Of a DNA stretch of 64,000 nt, positions 32,084 through 44,900 are shown one piece after another. Where the stretch lies: positions 2,209,001 through 2,273,000 of the forward strand of contig NC_041785.1 in assembly GCF_900090045.1 (NCBI RefSeq), written 5' to 3'. This stretch comes from Plasmodium malariae (Eukaryota; Apicomplexa; Aconoidasida; Haemosporida; Plasmodiidae). The position numbers were made by a program, and so were the translations under genes. Numbering within the stretch: the first letter of the stretch is position 1; every line of letters starts with the position of its first letter. The notes under the pieces were generated by a model, which was not told where the DNA came from, did no database searches, and saw only the letters and a program-made list of their open reading frames with translations.

Positions 32084-34738
32084 TTATATGTTTTTCCCAT
32101 CCTGTTCATCGTCTTTATAATTACTTCCATCTGTTTCATTATTAGATATACCTTCCCCATATTTTCCTTCGCACGTTCTTTCATCCTTATCATTAGCATA
32201 ATCATCATATTCATCTTCATCCTCATCAGTGTACATATTCTGAATGAACTCATCCTCATCTTCTTTACCTCTTTCTTCTGCATCTCCTTCCTGGTCAGGT
32301 ATATCTACGTCCTGCATATGTTTATCATCTTTTGAGGTATTATGTTCATTTTCCCCAGCATGAAATATGTCTATCCACGAAGTAAGGTACAACAAAATTT
32401 CGTTAAATTGTTTTAACGTTTTTATGGAGTATTTATTATCAATATTGTATATAAATGGATAATCAAATTTCTTGTAATAAAAAAAATGTTGTGCTGATGA
32501 GGAAATTACATGATTTTGTTTATCATTATGTTCATATAAAAACATGAACAAGCAAGATCTTTTAAAAAATGAAATATCATAAAAGTTTTCTTCCTTGTTC
32601 ATAATAAAAGCATAATTTTTAAAAATGTTTTTTGTAGAATATAAAGGTATAAAGTTATTATTAATTATATGAGAAAATTTTATATCATTTAAGGTAATAA
32701 AAAAATATTCTTCCTGTTTTTGTTTGTTCACAAAATTTTTAAACAAATTATCATCATGATTGTTCAAAAAGGTATAAAAAAATTTTGTACTTGTATTATC
32801 TAAACATATAACATAAATATTTTTTATATTAAAATAAAACACCATTAACATGAGTAATCTTTTAATAATTTTTATATTTTCCAAAATATTCTCCTTATAA
32901 TCCAGTTGTGGGTATATAGATAAACTTTGAGTTAAATAAGAAATTTTATCACATATATTTCTTACATTAATATTTATACTTTTTTCATTTGCACTTAATA
33001 TAAGTATACCTTTATCTGTATCAACATTTAACTCATCGATTGGCTGCAAATTGTTATTTTCCTTATCATTCATACTTGTCAAGTTGATAATAATTGATTT
33101 GTTTTGTTTCATCAAAAAATTACTGTCATTTACTTTAGGAATGCAAATATAGGAGAAATTATTCTCTGCATTTGTCAGTATGTTCTCTTTTTGTTCTTTT
33201 GAATTTTCCTTTTCACATACGTCATTCCTTTTCTTCTTTACGCTTTTATTCTCATCACTGTGGTTATTCACGTTTTCTTGGTATTTCCCTTCGTCTTTGT
33301 TATTGTGTATGTCATTGTGAATGCCTTTTTTGATATCTGATGAACTCATTTCGACTTCATTATTCGCTTGGGTTCCTTCAGATGGTACATGAGCACTTTG
33401 TTGAATTTTCTTCAAGAACTTTTTCATGGATTTGCTTAACAAGTAGGAACTATAATGATGGAATTTAAAATTGTATATTTTTAAGCTTTTTAAAAAATTG
33501 TTCTTATTTAAAACTTGAGAAATGTTAAAATTTTTTAAATCATTATAATTTTTTTGCAATTTTGAAAGTCTTTGGTTAACGTCGATAATTTCTTTTATAC
33601 TATCCAAGGACAACTGTTCGTCAATTTGTTCTAAATTTTGTTTATTTACATCATTTTGTTCTTGGTTACTAACACTGACATTGTCTTTATCCAAATTATT
33701 CGCATGAACAGAGTTACTAAAGTTGTTCATTTTGTTAATCCTGTCATTATTTATAGCATTTTTCTTTTCAATTTCTTCATTTTCGTTGTAGTAATTACTA
33801 CTACTGTTATCATTTTCATTGTCATTCATGTATTCATTATTGTTGTTATCCTCTTCGTACACTACTGAAACGTGCTTGTTTATTTGCTCTGTTTTGCATT
33901 GTTTTACTTGTTTTAAGTTATGAATAATGTTCTTGTAGCTTTTCAAAAGGTTATATTTTAAATATATAATATTTTTATATATATCATTTTGTAAAACATG
34001 AAATTCTCGTTCTGAAATTGATTCAATAAAATTTTTATCAATATTTAAAAAGTACCTACCAACACTGTCATCAATGTACATGTTGTCTTTTTCTTTTATT
34101 TTGCTATGGGCTTGGGTTTCTAAGAATAAGCTAACCTTATTATAATTTCCATCCTCTTCATATTTTTCATATTTACTATGCATTTCTTTCAACTCCTTTT
34201 TTAATAATAAATTTAATATATCATAGTTTAAATTGCATAAATTTAATAAACCGTTTTCTTTATAATTTTCAATTCTCTTAATTTCATCATGTTTAGAGCT
34301 TCCATTTGTTGTGCTATTACTTGCAATATTCCCTTCTTCACTGTTCCAGTTTGTTTTTCCTCCTTTTTCATTTTCCCCTATTTCGTAGCTACTTCCTCCA
34401 TCTCTTTGGTCAAACCTTTGTTTATGTCCTAGCACATCTCTTTGTTCATCTCTTTGTTCATCTCTTTTCCTGTCCCTTTCTTCTTCTCCCTCACCTGCTA
34501 TATGTCCTTTCTTTTTTTTTTCCTCCTGTTCATATTCATAAATTATTTCATTTAAAATGTTCTCATATTCGTTATTTCGACTTTTATCGAAATAGCTGTA
34601 ATTATCATCCGTGCTGTTAAGTGTATTCTTTTCTACATTGTTAATTTTTTTTATTTTTAAATTGTAAAAAGTTTTTCTTTTATCATCTTTTCTTACAAAT
34701 AAGTTACAAAAGTATAAGAAGCAGTAAGCATTTTTCAT
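32084..34738 (-). CDS. Unknown 884-residue protein with hydrophobic N-terminus
   Basis: One open frame, 884 residues from ATG 34738; the frame extends upstream only through a Phe-rich false reading of a GAA-type tract. The N-terminus MKNAYCFLYFCNLFVRKDD followed by a Lys/Asn-rich, acid-poor stretch resembles a signal peptide plus apicoplast transit peptide, or a membrane anchor. Residues 60-130 and 360-430 are low-complexity Asp/Glu/Asn. The more conserved-looking part is the C-terminal third (NINVRNICDKISYLTQSLSI, IIKRLLMLMVFYFNIKNIYV, KYSIKTLKQFNEILLYLTSW), a mixed alpha/beta composition, followed by a very acidic tail. I recognise no family. The neighbour downstream is DPH7 in convergent orientation. 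Confidence 0.7.
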   Translation of the reverse strand: MKNAYCFLYFCNLFVRKDDKRKTFYNLKIKKINNVEKNTLNSTDDNYSYFDKSRNNEYENILNEIIYEYEQEEKKKKGHIAGEGEEERDRKRDEQRDEQRDVLGHKQRFDQRDGGSSYEIGENEKGGKTNWNSEEGNIASNSTTNGSSKHDEIKRIENYKENGLLNLCNLNYDILNLLLKKELKEMHSKYEKYEEDGNYNKVSLFLETQAHSKIKEKDNMYIDDSVGRYFLNIDKNFIESISEREFHVLQNDIYKNIIYLKYNLLKSYKNIIHNLKQVKQCKTEQINKHVSVVYEEDNNNNEYMNDNENDNSSSNYYNENEEIEKKNAINNDRINKMNNFSNSVHANNLDKDNVSVSNQEQNDVNKQNLEQIDEQLSLDSIKEIIDVNQRLSKLQKNYNDLKNFNISQVLNKNNFLKSLKIYNFKFHHYSSYLLSKSMKKFLKKIQQSAHVPSEGTQANNEVEMSSSDIKKGIHNDIHNNKDEGKYQENVNNHSDENKSVKKKRNDVCEKENSKEQKENILTNAENNFSYICIPKVNDSNFLMKQNKSIIINLTSMNDKENNNLQPIDELNVDTDKGILILSANEKSININVRNICDKISYLTQSLSIYPQLDYKENILENIKIIKRLLMLMVFYFNIKNIYVICLDNTSTKFFYTFLNNHDDNLFKNFVNKQKQEEYFFITLNDIKFSHIINNNFIPLYSTKNIFKNYAFIMNKEENFYDISFFKRSCLFMFLYEHNDKQNHVISSSAQHFFYYKKFDYPFIYNIDNKYSIKTLKQFNEILLYLTSWIDIFHAGENEHNTSKDDKHMQDVDIPDQEGDAEERGKEDEDEFIQNMYTDEDEDEYDDYANDKDERTCEGKYGEGISNNETDGSNYKDDEQDGKNI

Positions 34739-35529
34739 TAAATGGGAATATATATTACTTATATTTTGAAAAAGCTCGAAAAAAAAAAAAAAAAAAAATA
34801 ACGAAAGAACAAACAAACAGAAGAAGCAGAAGAAACGGAAGAAACAGAAGAAGCAGAAGAAACAGAAGAAGCAGAAGAAACGGAAGAAACAGAAGAAACA
34901 AAAGAAATAGAAGAAATAGAAGAAATAGAAGAAACAGAAGAAATAGAAGAAATAGATGAAAAAAAAAAGCAAGCAAAATGTAAAATTTCAGTCAAGTGGG
35001 GATGCACCTGTGAGATCAAATACTATATACGAACATAAGTGCACATATATACGTATATGTGTAGAAGTAAAAATGCTTATGCATGATAAATAATAGTACT
35101 ATCTTAAGATGTTTTACCGTAAAAAATGAAGAGTTAATGTCCTTATTTTGAGAACATTCTGCAGTTCAAAACAAAAAAAAAAAAAAAAAAATACTTACGC
35201 GTAAGTATATACATATACATAAATGAATAAATACATACATACCCACATACCCACATACCCACATACATGCATACATGCATACATGCATATATGCATAATT
35301 ATACATATATATGTTTGTATGTATCCCCCCACGCTGCCCCAAGTTCCATGAATTAATATGGGAATTAATGTCCATCCGATTTACCGCCAACAGATTAACG
35401 CAATTTGATTTATTAAAATTATTATTTAGTCCTTATGACGACATGTTTTTCTGACGTAACTATTTTGCTAAGACGTATGGATATACATATTTCTTATTTT
35501 TTTATGTGAAAAAATGTGCCTGCTATCAA
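34739..35529. other. Divergent intergenic region upstream of the Obg GTPase
   Basis: Holds a GAAGAAACAGAAGAAGC-type array (34805-34965), an A tract at 34780-34798, a cccacataccca triplet and three tacatgca units (35240-35290). The upstream ATGs are out of frame. Probably contains both promoters. Confidence 0.6.
34805..34965. repeat. GAA/AGC-type trinucleotide-based repeat
   Basis: Purine-rich array of agaagaaacagaagaagc units and variants (+ strand). It is stop-free in several frames and so produces false Phe/Ser/Leu-rich frames on the minus strand. Non-coding by position. Confidence 0.85.
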
Positions 35530-37354
35530 ATGGTAAACTATTTCAAATACTTTAATGAAATATTAACAAAGAGATATAAGTGTTTAAACAAATGGTTAAT
35601 TGAAAAAGGGAAAAATTCGTATAGCATAAAAATTATTCACAAGTCAGGTAAAAAAAATGAAGTGAAGGTATATGGAAATTCACCAAATAAAATAAAAAAA
35701 AGGGAGAAGGAAAAGGAGACATATGATGACATGGATGATGCTAATACATTATTGAAGAAGAAAAAAGAAGATAGTTTAATAGGTATAAAAAATGATTTAT
35801 ATAAAATAAAAAGTTGTAAGTCTATTTTTTATGAAAGTGAAAAAATTATAAAATGTGAAAGTGGTGCAGGTGGAGATGGCACGGTGAGTTTTAAAAAATT
35901 TAAAAGAAAAATTTTGGGGTCATTAGGTATACCTAATGGTGGAAAAGGAGGAAATGGTGGAAATATATATTTGTGTTACTCTGATTTTAAGGGGCATAAA
36001 TATAAAAATAAAAGACGAAAAAATAATAAAGAAAATAAATATATATATGTGAACAACTTAAGCGAACTGCCGTGTGTTTTATCAGCAACGAATGGGAGAA
36101 AGGGGAAAGTCAATCAGCTAAGGGGAAATAGCGGAACAAACATTTATGTATATCTAAATAAAATGTGTCACGTGTACAAGCTCGTTTCTTCCTTTAAAGG
36201 TGGGAGTGCTGAGGATAGCCATGAAACGGATGGGAATGCCCGCGATAGGGATAACCATAATGGTACGGATAACTGTAACGTCAGCGATAGTGATAACTAT
36301 GACTATAGCTATAGCGATAGGGATAACCATAATGATAAAGACAAGAGCGCTAATAACGCAAAGGGCGAGTTGGAAAACCGTGCTTACATATTGAAAAGCA
36401 GAACAAAAAGAAGTAAATTATTGGATCTGTCAGTTGGCGGTAATAGGGAGAATATCCATTCAGTGAAGAACAATAAGAATAACATAGGAACTGATAATGT
36501 GAGAGATTACAATGTAAATTATGTTAAGTATAATTATGAAGAGAATGTGTATAATGCTTTAAAAAGAGAAGACCCCATTTATATTAAAAGAAATAAGCAC
36601 ATAATAAAAGAAATAATGTGCTTGGATGAAAAAATAAGAAAAGAAATTTATATAGGTTTTTTAAGTGAAAATAATAATTGTATGTTAATTTGTAAAGGGG
36701 GAGAAGGAGGTAAAGGAAATAATATGCAGAATACTTTTTCCTATGAAAAAGGAAAAAAAGGAGTAATTAATTATATAAGAATCGTTTATAAATGTATTAG
36801 TGATATCTGTTTTATAGGATATAAGCAATCAGGTAAATCAACTTTGCTTTCACTAATTACTCATAAAATTCACACTGTTAATAATTTATATATATTGAAA
36901 AAAATAATTTTTAAGGACAATTTACAAATATCTGTTGCTGATTTTTTTAATCATAATGAGGATGAATTAAATCAAAATAAAAATAAGGAAAAAATTAATT
37001 CCTTTTACATTACCCCAAATGTGTTTAAATATTTAGAACTTACACACCTACTTGTCATTATCCTCGATATTAATAACAGCCCAATTACACAATTCCGCAA
37101 TATCAGGTATAGTTTCTCTTTGTTAACATTGGCCGTTTTTAGCAAATATTTTTACAGTGTCGCATTGCTTGTTCATGTGTTCGCGCTTGCATTTTCTTTT
37201 ACACATTTGCGTTTTTAAATGTGTGTTAGAGTTTGTGAAAAACGCAGAAAGGTCAAGCATATTGTAATAGCTCTTGCGGAGGCAGGAATGAACCACGAAA
37301 AGTATGGCTTACATGGACATACTTTATTTCATTGATATGCTTCTTTATATCCAT

Positions 37355-37389
<35 letters not shown>

Positions 37390-37673
37390 GTATGAACACT
37401 TCATTGCTGTATTTCACTTCATATGATAGGGAGGAGCTTAAGCTGAAGGACGAGCGGATATATCGGAAACCGTACATTGTCGTTATAAACAAGTGCGACA
37501 TAAAATTTGATGAAAACATAAAAAAGGCAGAAGCAGCTTATAAGGAAATAAAGATGTACGCAGGAGATGGAGTTCCTGTATTTTTTATAAGTGCAAAGTA
37601 TGCAGTCGGAGTAGCTGACTTCGTTCTTTGCCTAAGGAATTGTGTGCAAAAATTGAAGCATGGCGAAAGTTAA
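35530..37673 (+). CDS. Obg-family GTPase, two exons
   Basis: Obg/CgtA GTPases assist large-subunit ribosome assembly; eukaryotic copies act in mitochondria or plastids. Exon 1 (35530-37106) and exon 2 (37430-37673) join in phase to 606 residues. The N-terminal Obg glycine-rich fold is clear: GAGGDGTVSFKKFKR near residue 112 and PNGGKGGNGGNIYL, with later GGEGGKGNNMQN. A 120-residue Asp/Asn/His-rich insert (about 225-345) splits it. The G domain has G1 GYKQSGKST near 430, G4 NKCD near 545 and G5 SAK near 579. The G3 motif DxPG is not recognisable; the expected spot reads VADFFNHNEDE. The N-terminus (YFKYFNEILTKRYKCLNKWL) is basic and could target mitochondrion or apicoplast. The ATG at 35530 is used because the open frame before it begins with a non-ATG codon. 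Confidence 0.9.
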
Positions 37674-38092
37674 CGTAGTTTCTTTTATTGCTTATTCAGA
37701 ATAAACATAAAAAATGGCAAATAACGAATGACTCATGGCAAGTAACAAATAACAAATAAAAATAGCAAAGAATACATAAAATATAAAAAAAAAAAAATTG
37801 GAAAAATGGCTAGCAGCTTAGTGCTATTCTGCACACTTCCATTTTTGTGCGCATGTGCACAAATAAATGCACATACTTATATGAATGAAAATTATCATGA
37901 ACCAATATATGTACGTTAAAATTATCGACTATCCTGCATCAATATTTTACAGAAAAATATGAACAGGTCAGGAAAAAAAAATTAAAAATTGTTGAGTACA
38001 TGTGGTAAATATATATGACAAAAACGACAAATATGTGGCAATTATGCTAAATATATTTACAGCAACTGACAAATCAGACAGTAAACACAAAC

Positions 38093-38123
<31 letters not shown>

Positions 38124-38926
38124 ATTTTTACTAATTAATAAGAGGGTCGTAACAACTATGCAAATGGAATTATCACAAAAACATGGAGAAAAACAATCAT
38201 ATTAGTTACATTTACATATTTATTTTATTAAATCTTAAAAATAAAAAAAAATTAAATAAAAATTTGTTGAAAATATTTACCCTTTTGTTTTGTCATCGTA
38301 CTCTTCAAATATATTAAATTAAATAAAAAGGTCATTTTTGTTCTTAATATGATGACATAAATTATGACATAAATTATGGTATGACCGTTACGTATAACAA
38401 ATAATAAAAGTGTGAACTTGTTTTTGCATATCCATCTATACATACATATATATACATATATATACATATACATACATATATATACATATATATACATATA
38501 CATACATATATATACATATATATACATATACATACATATATATACATATATATACATATACATACATATATATACACATATATACATATATATACATATA
38601 ATTTTTTTTTTTTTTTTTTGTAAAGTTCTTAATTATGTTTAAATTTCTTCACGTATTCATATTTGTTTTAATTGCATCCGCCGTGAAAGTTGCATCATTG
38701 CGCAAAATGGTTCTTGTCTTACTGTGAACAAATAAATATACAAACATCATACATGCAAAACCCAGCTATATATACGCCCAACATACACATCCTGAAAATA
38801 TGTTAAAATGTTTCTGAAATGTCGTTGAAATGGTTTTGGTCTTATAAAAGAGTCTCGTCCCTCAAATGACTTTCCTTCAACTGATAGTATTTTTTTGCCT
38901 TACTGAACGTTTGATGATCTTCAATT
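37674..38926. other. Convergent intergenic region
   Basis: Between the Obg stop and the LOTUS gene stop. Contains an A tract (38093-38120) and a TATACATA array (38440-38600). No supported gene. Confidence 0.7.
38440..38602. repeat. 30-bp TATACATA-type minisatellite
   Basis: Five copies of a 30-bp higher-order unit made of tatatacata and tacatacata blocks. It creates false Tyr/Ile/Met/Cys-rich reading frames on both strands. Confidence 0.85.
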
Positions 38927-41900
38927 TTAAAAATCGTCTTTTCCAAAAAAATTGTTATCTCTACTAATTGCTTGTTTTTTGGGGCTTGTGAATGAGGAAA
39001 AATTTATAGGGTCCTTTGAACTAAGCATATCATCATTGCAGCTTTTGTGTTGATATAATAAATTCCCATTCACATTGCATCCATTTTTTATATCATTTTT
39101 GCTATATTTATTATCAATATTTTCTGAGTAAATATTTTTAATTCTACAAATTTTGTTAAATTTCCCTGTTTCATTTTTTATGTATTTCCCTGTCTCATAA
39201 TTATTAAAATATTTTTTGTTATAATACTTTTTTTCATCTTTGAAATTTGAATTGTTTATATGTAAACTATTATAATTTACGAAATGATTTTTTCTCATTT
39301 TATTTTGCTGACAGGATAAATATGTGTTATTAATTAGTGTACTTTTTCTATTTTTACTATACTTGTTAAGTAATGTGTTTGATCCCCCATAAAAATCATC
39401 CTTATTATTATGTTTATCTTGCAAATAATTATTTTCGATAACTCCTCTTGGCTTATTAACTCTGCTGTATTCTTCCTCTACGCAGTTATTAAGTACACTG
39501 TTGTTGTGTATCCTTACAAATGAACAGTTTGACAATGTATTATTGTCAATGTATTTACTTTTTCTTAGCACGCTTTTGTTTTTGTATCCTTCGTTTTTAG
39601 CATTTCTATATAAGGCGAAATTACTGCTGTTTTGAAAAATTTCCTTTCCTGTTATGCTATTATCGTATGCATATTTTATCCCCTCATTTTTATAAGATGC
39701 ATTTACTAAAAAATCTTTTGTATTATTTGTCACAGCTAATTTTCCAAACAATATGTTATTATCACTTGGGTTGTCACTTTTCATTCTATAATCTTTCTGA
39801 GCATAATCTTCCTTAATATATGTATCCTCACTTGCACAATTGGTCCAGTGGGACAAAAAGGTTGTTGGTATTGTTTTCTCATCAGAACTGCCCTTCGTTT
39901 TAAAGGTTTCATTTTCATCGTATTTATAAATAGCATCCCTATTGCTTCCACAGCTGTTCATGTTACTGCTATCATCGTTCATGCCGTTTCCATCATTGTT
40001 ATTGTCATTGCTTTCACTGTTGCTGTTCAACCCTGTTAGCACTTCTTTTTCAATAAAATTTTTCATATTCCTATCATCATCATTATAATATACGTCATTA
40101 CGACCAGTGTTACGGCTGAACGATTTAATCATTTCACAACTTTTAAAGCTTACCTTTTCACTAGCATCAGGAGCCCTGTATGTATTGCTGTACCTTTCCT
40201 CATTCGTACTGATACCTGCATTTGTTCCTGTACTGTCAGTGTAACTCGCCCTTATACCAACTAAAAAATTGTTGTCCTTCTTTACGTAATCGTTATCATT
40301 TTGGTTAAAGTGAAATGCGTTGCTCCTCTTGTTTCCGCGATCATTATTATTACCGAAGTAGTTTTCATTCTCATTAACATTGGCACTGTCGTTGGCATTA
40401 ATCCTGGAATCAACATAAGCATCTACGTTGGCATCTACGTTAGTATCTACGTTAGCATCTACGTTAGCATCAACATTGACATTAGCAGTCGTAGTTGTTG
40501 TGGTGGTTGAGTTGCTATTGTTGTCTCTGTTACTGCATATATCACTTGTAGTATTGTTTATATAAATGACTTTTTTAAAATATTGAGATGTGTGGACGTT
40601 TTTTATCTTAGTATCATTACATGTATCATCATCATAAGCATGAACTCTGTTGTTCTTAATGTGTTTATTATTATACGTATTATTATAAAGCTCATAATTC
40701 TCGTTCATGTAATTATCTTCACTGTTGTTAATGTTGATGAATTGATTATTACTTACGTGGTTGTTAATACCGTTATGATGGTTATACAGCATTTCACGGT
40801 TATATATATAATCATTATGATTTGGATATATATTGTATCCTGTGTTCATAAAATTACTATCTTTATTTCCATAATACAGTTTGTCATTGTATTTATTAAT
40901 AGAAAAGGCTTCTTCTTTCCAATAATACTTGTTCACTTTGCCAATTTTTTTACTGTCTTTTACATTAATGTTGTTATTCATGGGGAAGAAGTTATCCATC
41001 CGCTTGTTATTACTGCCACTGTAATTGCCGCTTGCATTGTAATTGCCGCTAGCATTGTACCCCTTTCTATCATCGTAGCTTTTATTATTACTATTCCCCT
41101 GGTACTTACTTTTCAATCCCTTCGTATTTGGCTTAAAAGAAATGTCATCGATTATCCTGTTATTGTATACATTTGAACTCTCTTTAGTACAATGATTCGT
41201 CTGAACACCTGAATAGGTCATAACATTTGTTTTAGTTTCCTCATTTTTCGTTTCCTCATTTTTCGCTTCCTCATTTTTCGCTTCCTCATTTTTCGCTTCC
41301 TCATTTTTCGTTTCCTCATTTTTCGTTTCCTCATTTTTTATTGCACTTTTTTTATTGTTCACATTTAAGTTATCGTTACACAAGAACCCCTTGTTGTGGT
41401 TGCATTTGTCCTCTGTTACGTTCGTTCTATGAAACAATCCAGTAAAGCCTCTATTTGTTGAATACATCGGTATACCATTATGATAACTACCACAATTAAA
41501 GTGCTTCTCATTCGTAAGTTTACCATTATCAGTTGTGTTGTTCCCTTCATTTGCAGTTTTATCTGAGCACTCTACTTTCTCATATACATCTCTGTCTATC
41601 AGCAGAAGGTTCGTATTGTTATAATTGCAGTAGTTGACATTGTCGTTTCCATTATCATTACCTCCACCACTACCATTAACACTTCCTTTCCCGTAATTCT
41701 GCTTTACCACTTCATTCGTTAACAAATTTAAAGCTTCTCTCTTAAAAGATGGACTGCTAATTATATAGGTCTGATCCCTATCAACAGCTCCATCAGCATA
41801 TTTAATATCAGCATTGTTGTTGCCATTACTGTTGTTAATGCCGCTAATGCTGCTTCCACTGTTATTGAAACATGTTTCCTCACTCGTAAAGAAGCAGTTA

Positions 41901-44900
41901 GATACACTTGTGCCTATATCATTCCCCACATTACACTTGTCATAATATATATCACTGTTGCTACGATTAGCACTGCTATTATTCTGCTCATTCATATTTG
42001 TCATATTTTTTACCTCGTCCTTTGCGTCCTTGTGTCTACCTCCAGTCATTATATACTCACTATCTAACGAATTTGTAGTACATCTGTTGTAATCCCGTTC
42101 ATACAAGAGGTTCCCGCTGTGTAGAGGGTTCTCGAATGGATGTAAATTATTACTATTATCGTTACTGCCATTACTACCACTACCGATACCCCTAGAACTA
42201 CTACTACTACTACTACTACTACTAATATTATTATTATAATTATCATAACGTGGTGCTTCTTCATTTCCTACTTCACTCAAATGATGATCTTGATCTTCCT
42301 TCTTGTTAAAATCAAAACCATTGCTTTGATTTCCAAAATGATCCAACCGTGAACAGTTCGGCATCATCTTATCAACATCCAAGTCTTCCACTAACTTACT
42401 AACGCAACTGTCATTCGTAAGTGAGTTATGCAATTCATCTTTTACAGAATTAACAACATATATACTTCGTTCCTGTTGTGATAAGATCTCCTCCATATTG
42501 ATGGACTTATCGTACATACTTCCACGAACATTATAATCATCAACATTTCTGTTATATGTAATACCACTATTGCTTACTTCTATAGATGAACAATCGTTCC
42601 CATTGTTATTATACTTACTTTCAGCCTTTTGTAAATCTACATTTTGAATAATAGTATGACCATTAGTTAAGGGCGCAAAATTATTTTTATTGCTTCTTAA
42701 ATACTCATAGCAAGTTTTCCTACCGTTATTCATGTAAAAATTTTGTTGATCTAAATAATTTCTTTTTGAAGAACTAGTTATATCGATATTGCTCATTTTA
42801 CTTTTTTTATTGTTAACTTTTGTATTTTTCGCGTCTATTAAATCTAGTGTACAGTTATGTAATTTATGGATTTTTTTCGAGCAATCATAATTACTTATGG
42901 ACGACTTCATAACGCTTACTTCATTTGTATATGCATTACAACACGATATATTGTTATGATAAGAAGAGCTATCTGGACAGGTACTTTTATTCTCACAATT
43001 ATTAATTGGATTTGTATCAGACTTGCTGATGCTTTTGTGGAAATAAGTACTATATGTACTCTTCTTCATCTTATATTTCTTAATCAATGAATATATGTTT
43101 AGTAATGGTGAGACGGCTGCGTGGTTTAATGAGGTATAGGTACTCTTCTCATCTTTACGGTAACTAGGTAATGCGTACTTTTTAAAATGAAAATTCCAAA
43201 TATTATAATGTGTATCATCACTTACCGCTTCGTTCTTCGCTTCGTTCTTCGCTTCGTCCTTCGCTTCATCATGATTTTTGAAAAATTTTTTTATTTCGTG
43301 GAATTGTTCTGTATTTGTATTCCTCGTATCAAAATCGATGTGATACAGGGAATTAATAAGGCTAATCCTGCTTTTCTTCAAGCATTTTTTTAAGTTATCA
43401 CTTTTCGATGGGGACGATTCCATGTCTATTTCGCTATCTACCTGGTAACATTCTTGTGCTATATCTACATCTAGCGGTTCTTTCTCTAGCTCTGTCTCTA
43501 CTCGTTTCGACAGTACTGTTAAGTACACATCGTTATTGCAATTAAGTTGTTTATTCTTTTCAACATCTGATACATTTACAAAATCTTGCGCCTCGTTAAA
43601 ATCAAAAACATACTCCTTATTACTTTCAAATATCGTTTTGACAGTTTCTTGAATAAAAAGCGGTAATCTATTTATGTTTTTATAGCTTATTTCTATTTTC
43701 CTACTTATCTTTTTTCCTGCATCTAATTTTTTACATGCCTCCATTTTGGACATATTTCTAGATGACTTGTCCTCACCACAGTTATAATTACTTTCTCTTG
43801 AAATTTGGGAAGATCCTTCTTGACCACCCAGAGCATTGACATTGCTATAACTAGTTCGTATGCTGTTCGTCAGATTCGCTTCTGCACAAGCACCGTCGTT
43901 CGGTCTAGATTGACTGGATGCATCTGCTACATCTACTACAATTGGCGCACCGTTATGTAAAATGCCATCCATCTGCATACACTCCCTGAAGACATGTTCA
44001 AACTTACTTTTCTTTCGAATGATGGAATCCTGTCCATAGGGATCTTCCTTTGCTATTACCTCAGTTTGTGTGCTAGCCTGTTCATGTTCTTCTCCTTTCA
44101 TGTGATCTGCTTTACTTAACCCGGAAGTGCCAAAAATGGAGGTATCACTTTGTTCATTTTTTGCAGAATTAAAGATGTTCTCATAATTATAATCGCAGCT
44201 TTTCCTCAAACAAGTTAAGCGACCATCTAGTGCTACATCTATGTTAGGAAACATATTATTATTGTTTTCTTCCACTGGATTACTCTTATGTATGTTGTAG
44301 TAGCTACTTCGGACACTATTTACTGGAAATGGTAATACATGCTGCTGCACTTGTTCCTCGTTCTTTTTTCCTTTGTTCGCATTTTCCGCCGTCTCGCATT
44401 GAAGTACATCCGCTTTATTATCCGCCTCTCCGTCCACTTCTCCTCCGTCGGATGAGTCAGACAAAGAGCATCCGAAAAGTTCATGATTATCTACAAGCTC
44501 CAGGTGGTGCATCAGATTAACATTTTCTTTCTGAAAAATTTTACAGTTTTCCGGAGTTTTATATTTTTTATGTTGAATATGAGTCCTATGTAGATTACAG
44601 TTCGGGATATACAATTTATATTGTTCGCTGAATGGTTCAGAGAGCAACAAGTTTTGTAATTTCTTAAAACCAAAATGTAAGCTATTTAGTTCTTTTTTAA
44701 ATTGAAGAATAAACTGCTGTTTTAGTTGAGCTAGTACTAATCCATTCGGTTTATGATCTACTAATAATGAAATAATTTGCATTACTTCTCCCAACGTTTC
44801 ACATATTTCATAATTAAAATTTTTAACTTTTGGATATAAATCATCAGCACTCTTTTCACATGCTGATACGGGTAATAATATTCTCTGTGAGTACACAAAA

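Noticed and set aside
35240..35300. TGCAT-containing units upstream of the Obg gene as an AP2 site cluster
   Set aside because: They are part of an ATACATGC microsatellite, so the match is expected by chance; no independent support.
38252..38642. Tyr/Ile/Cys/Met repeat peptides on both strands
   Set aside because: Artefact of the 30-bp TATACATA minisatellite in a convergent spacer.
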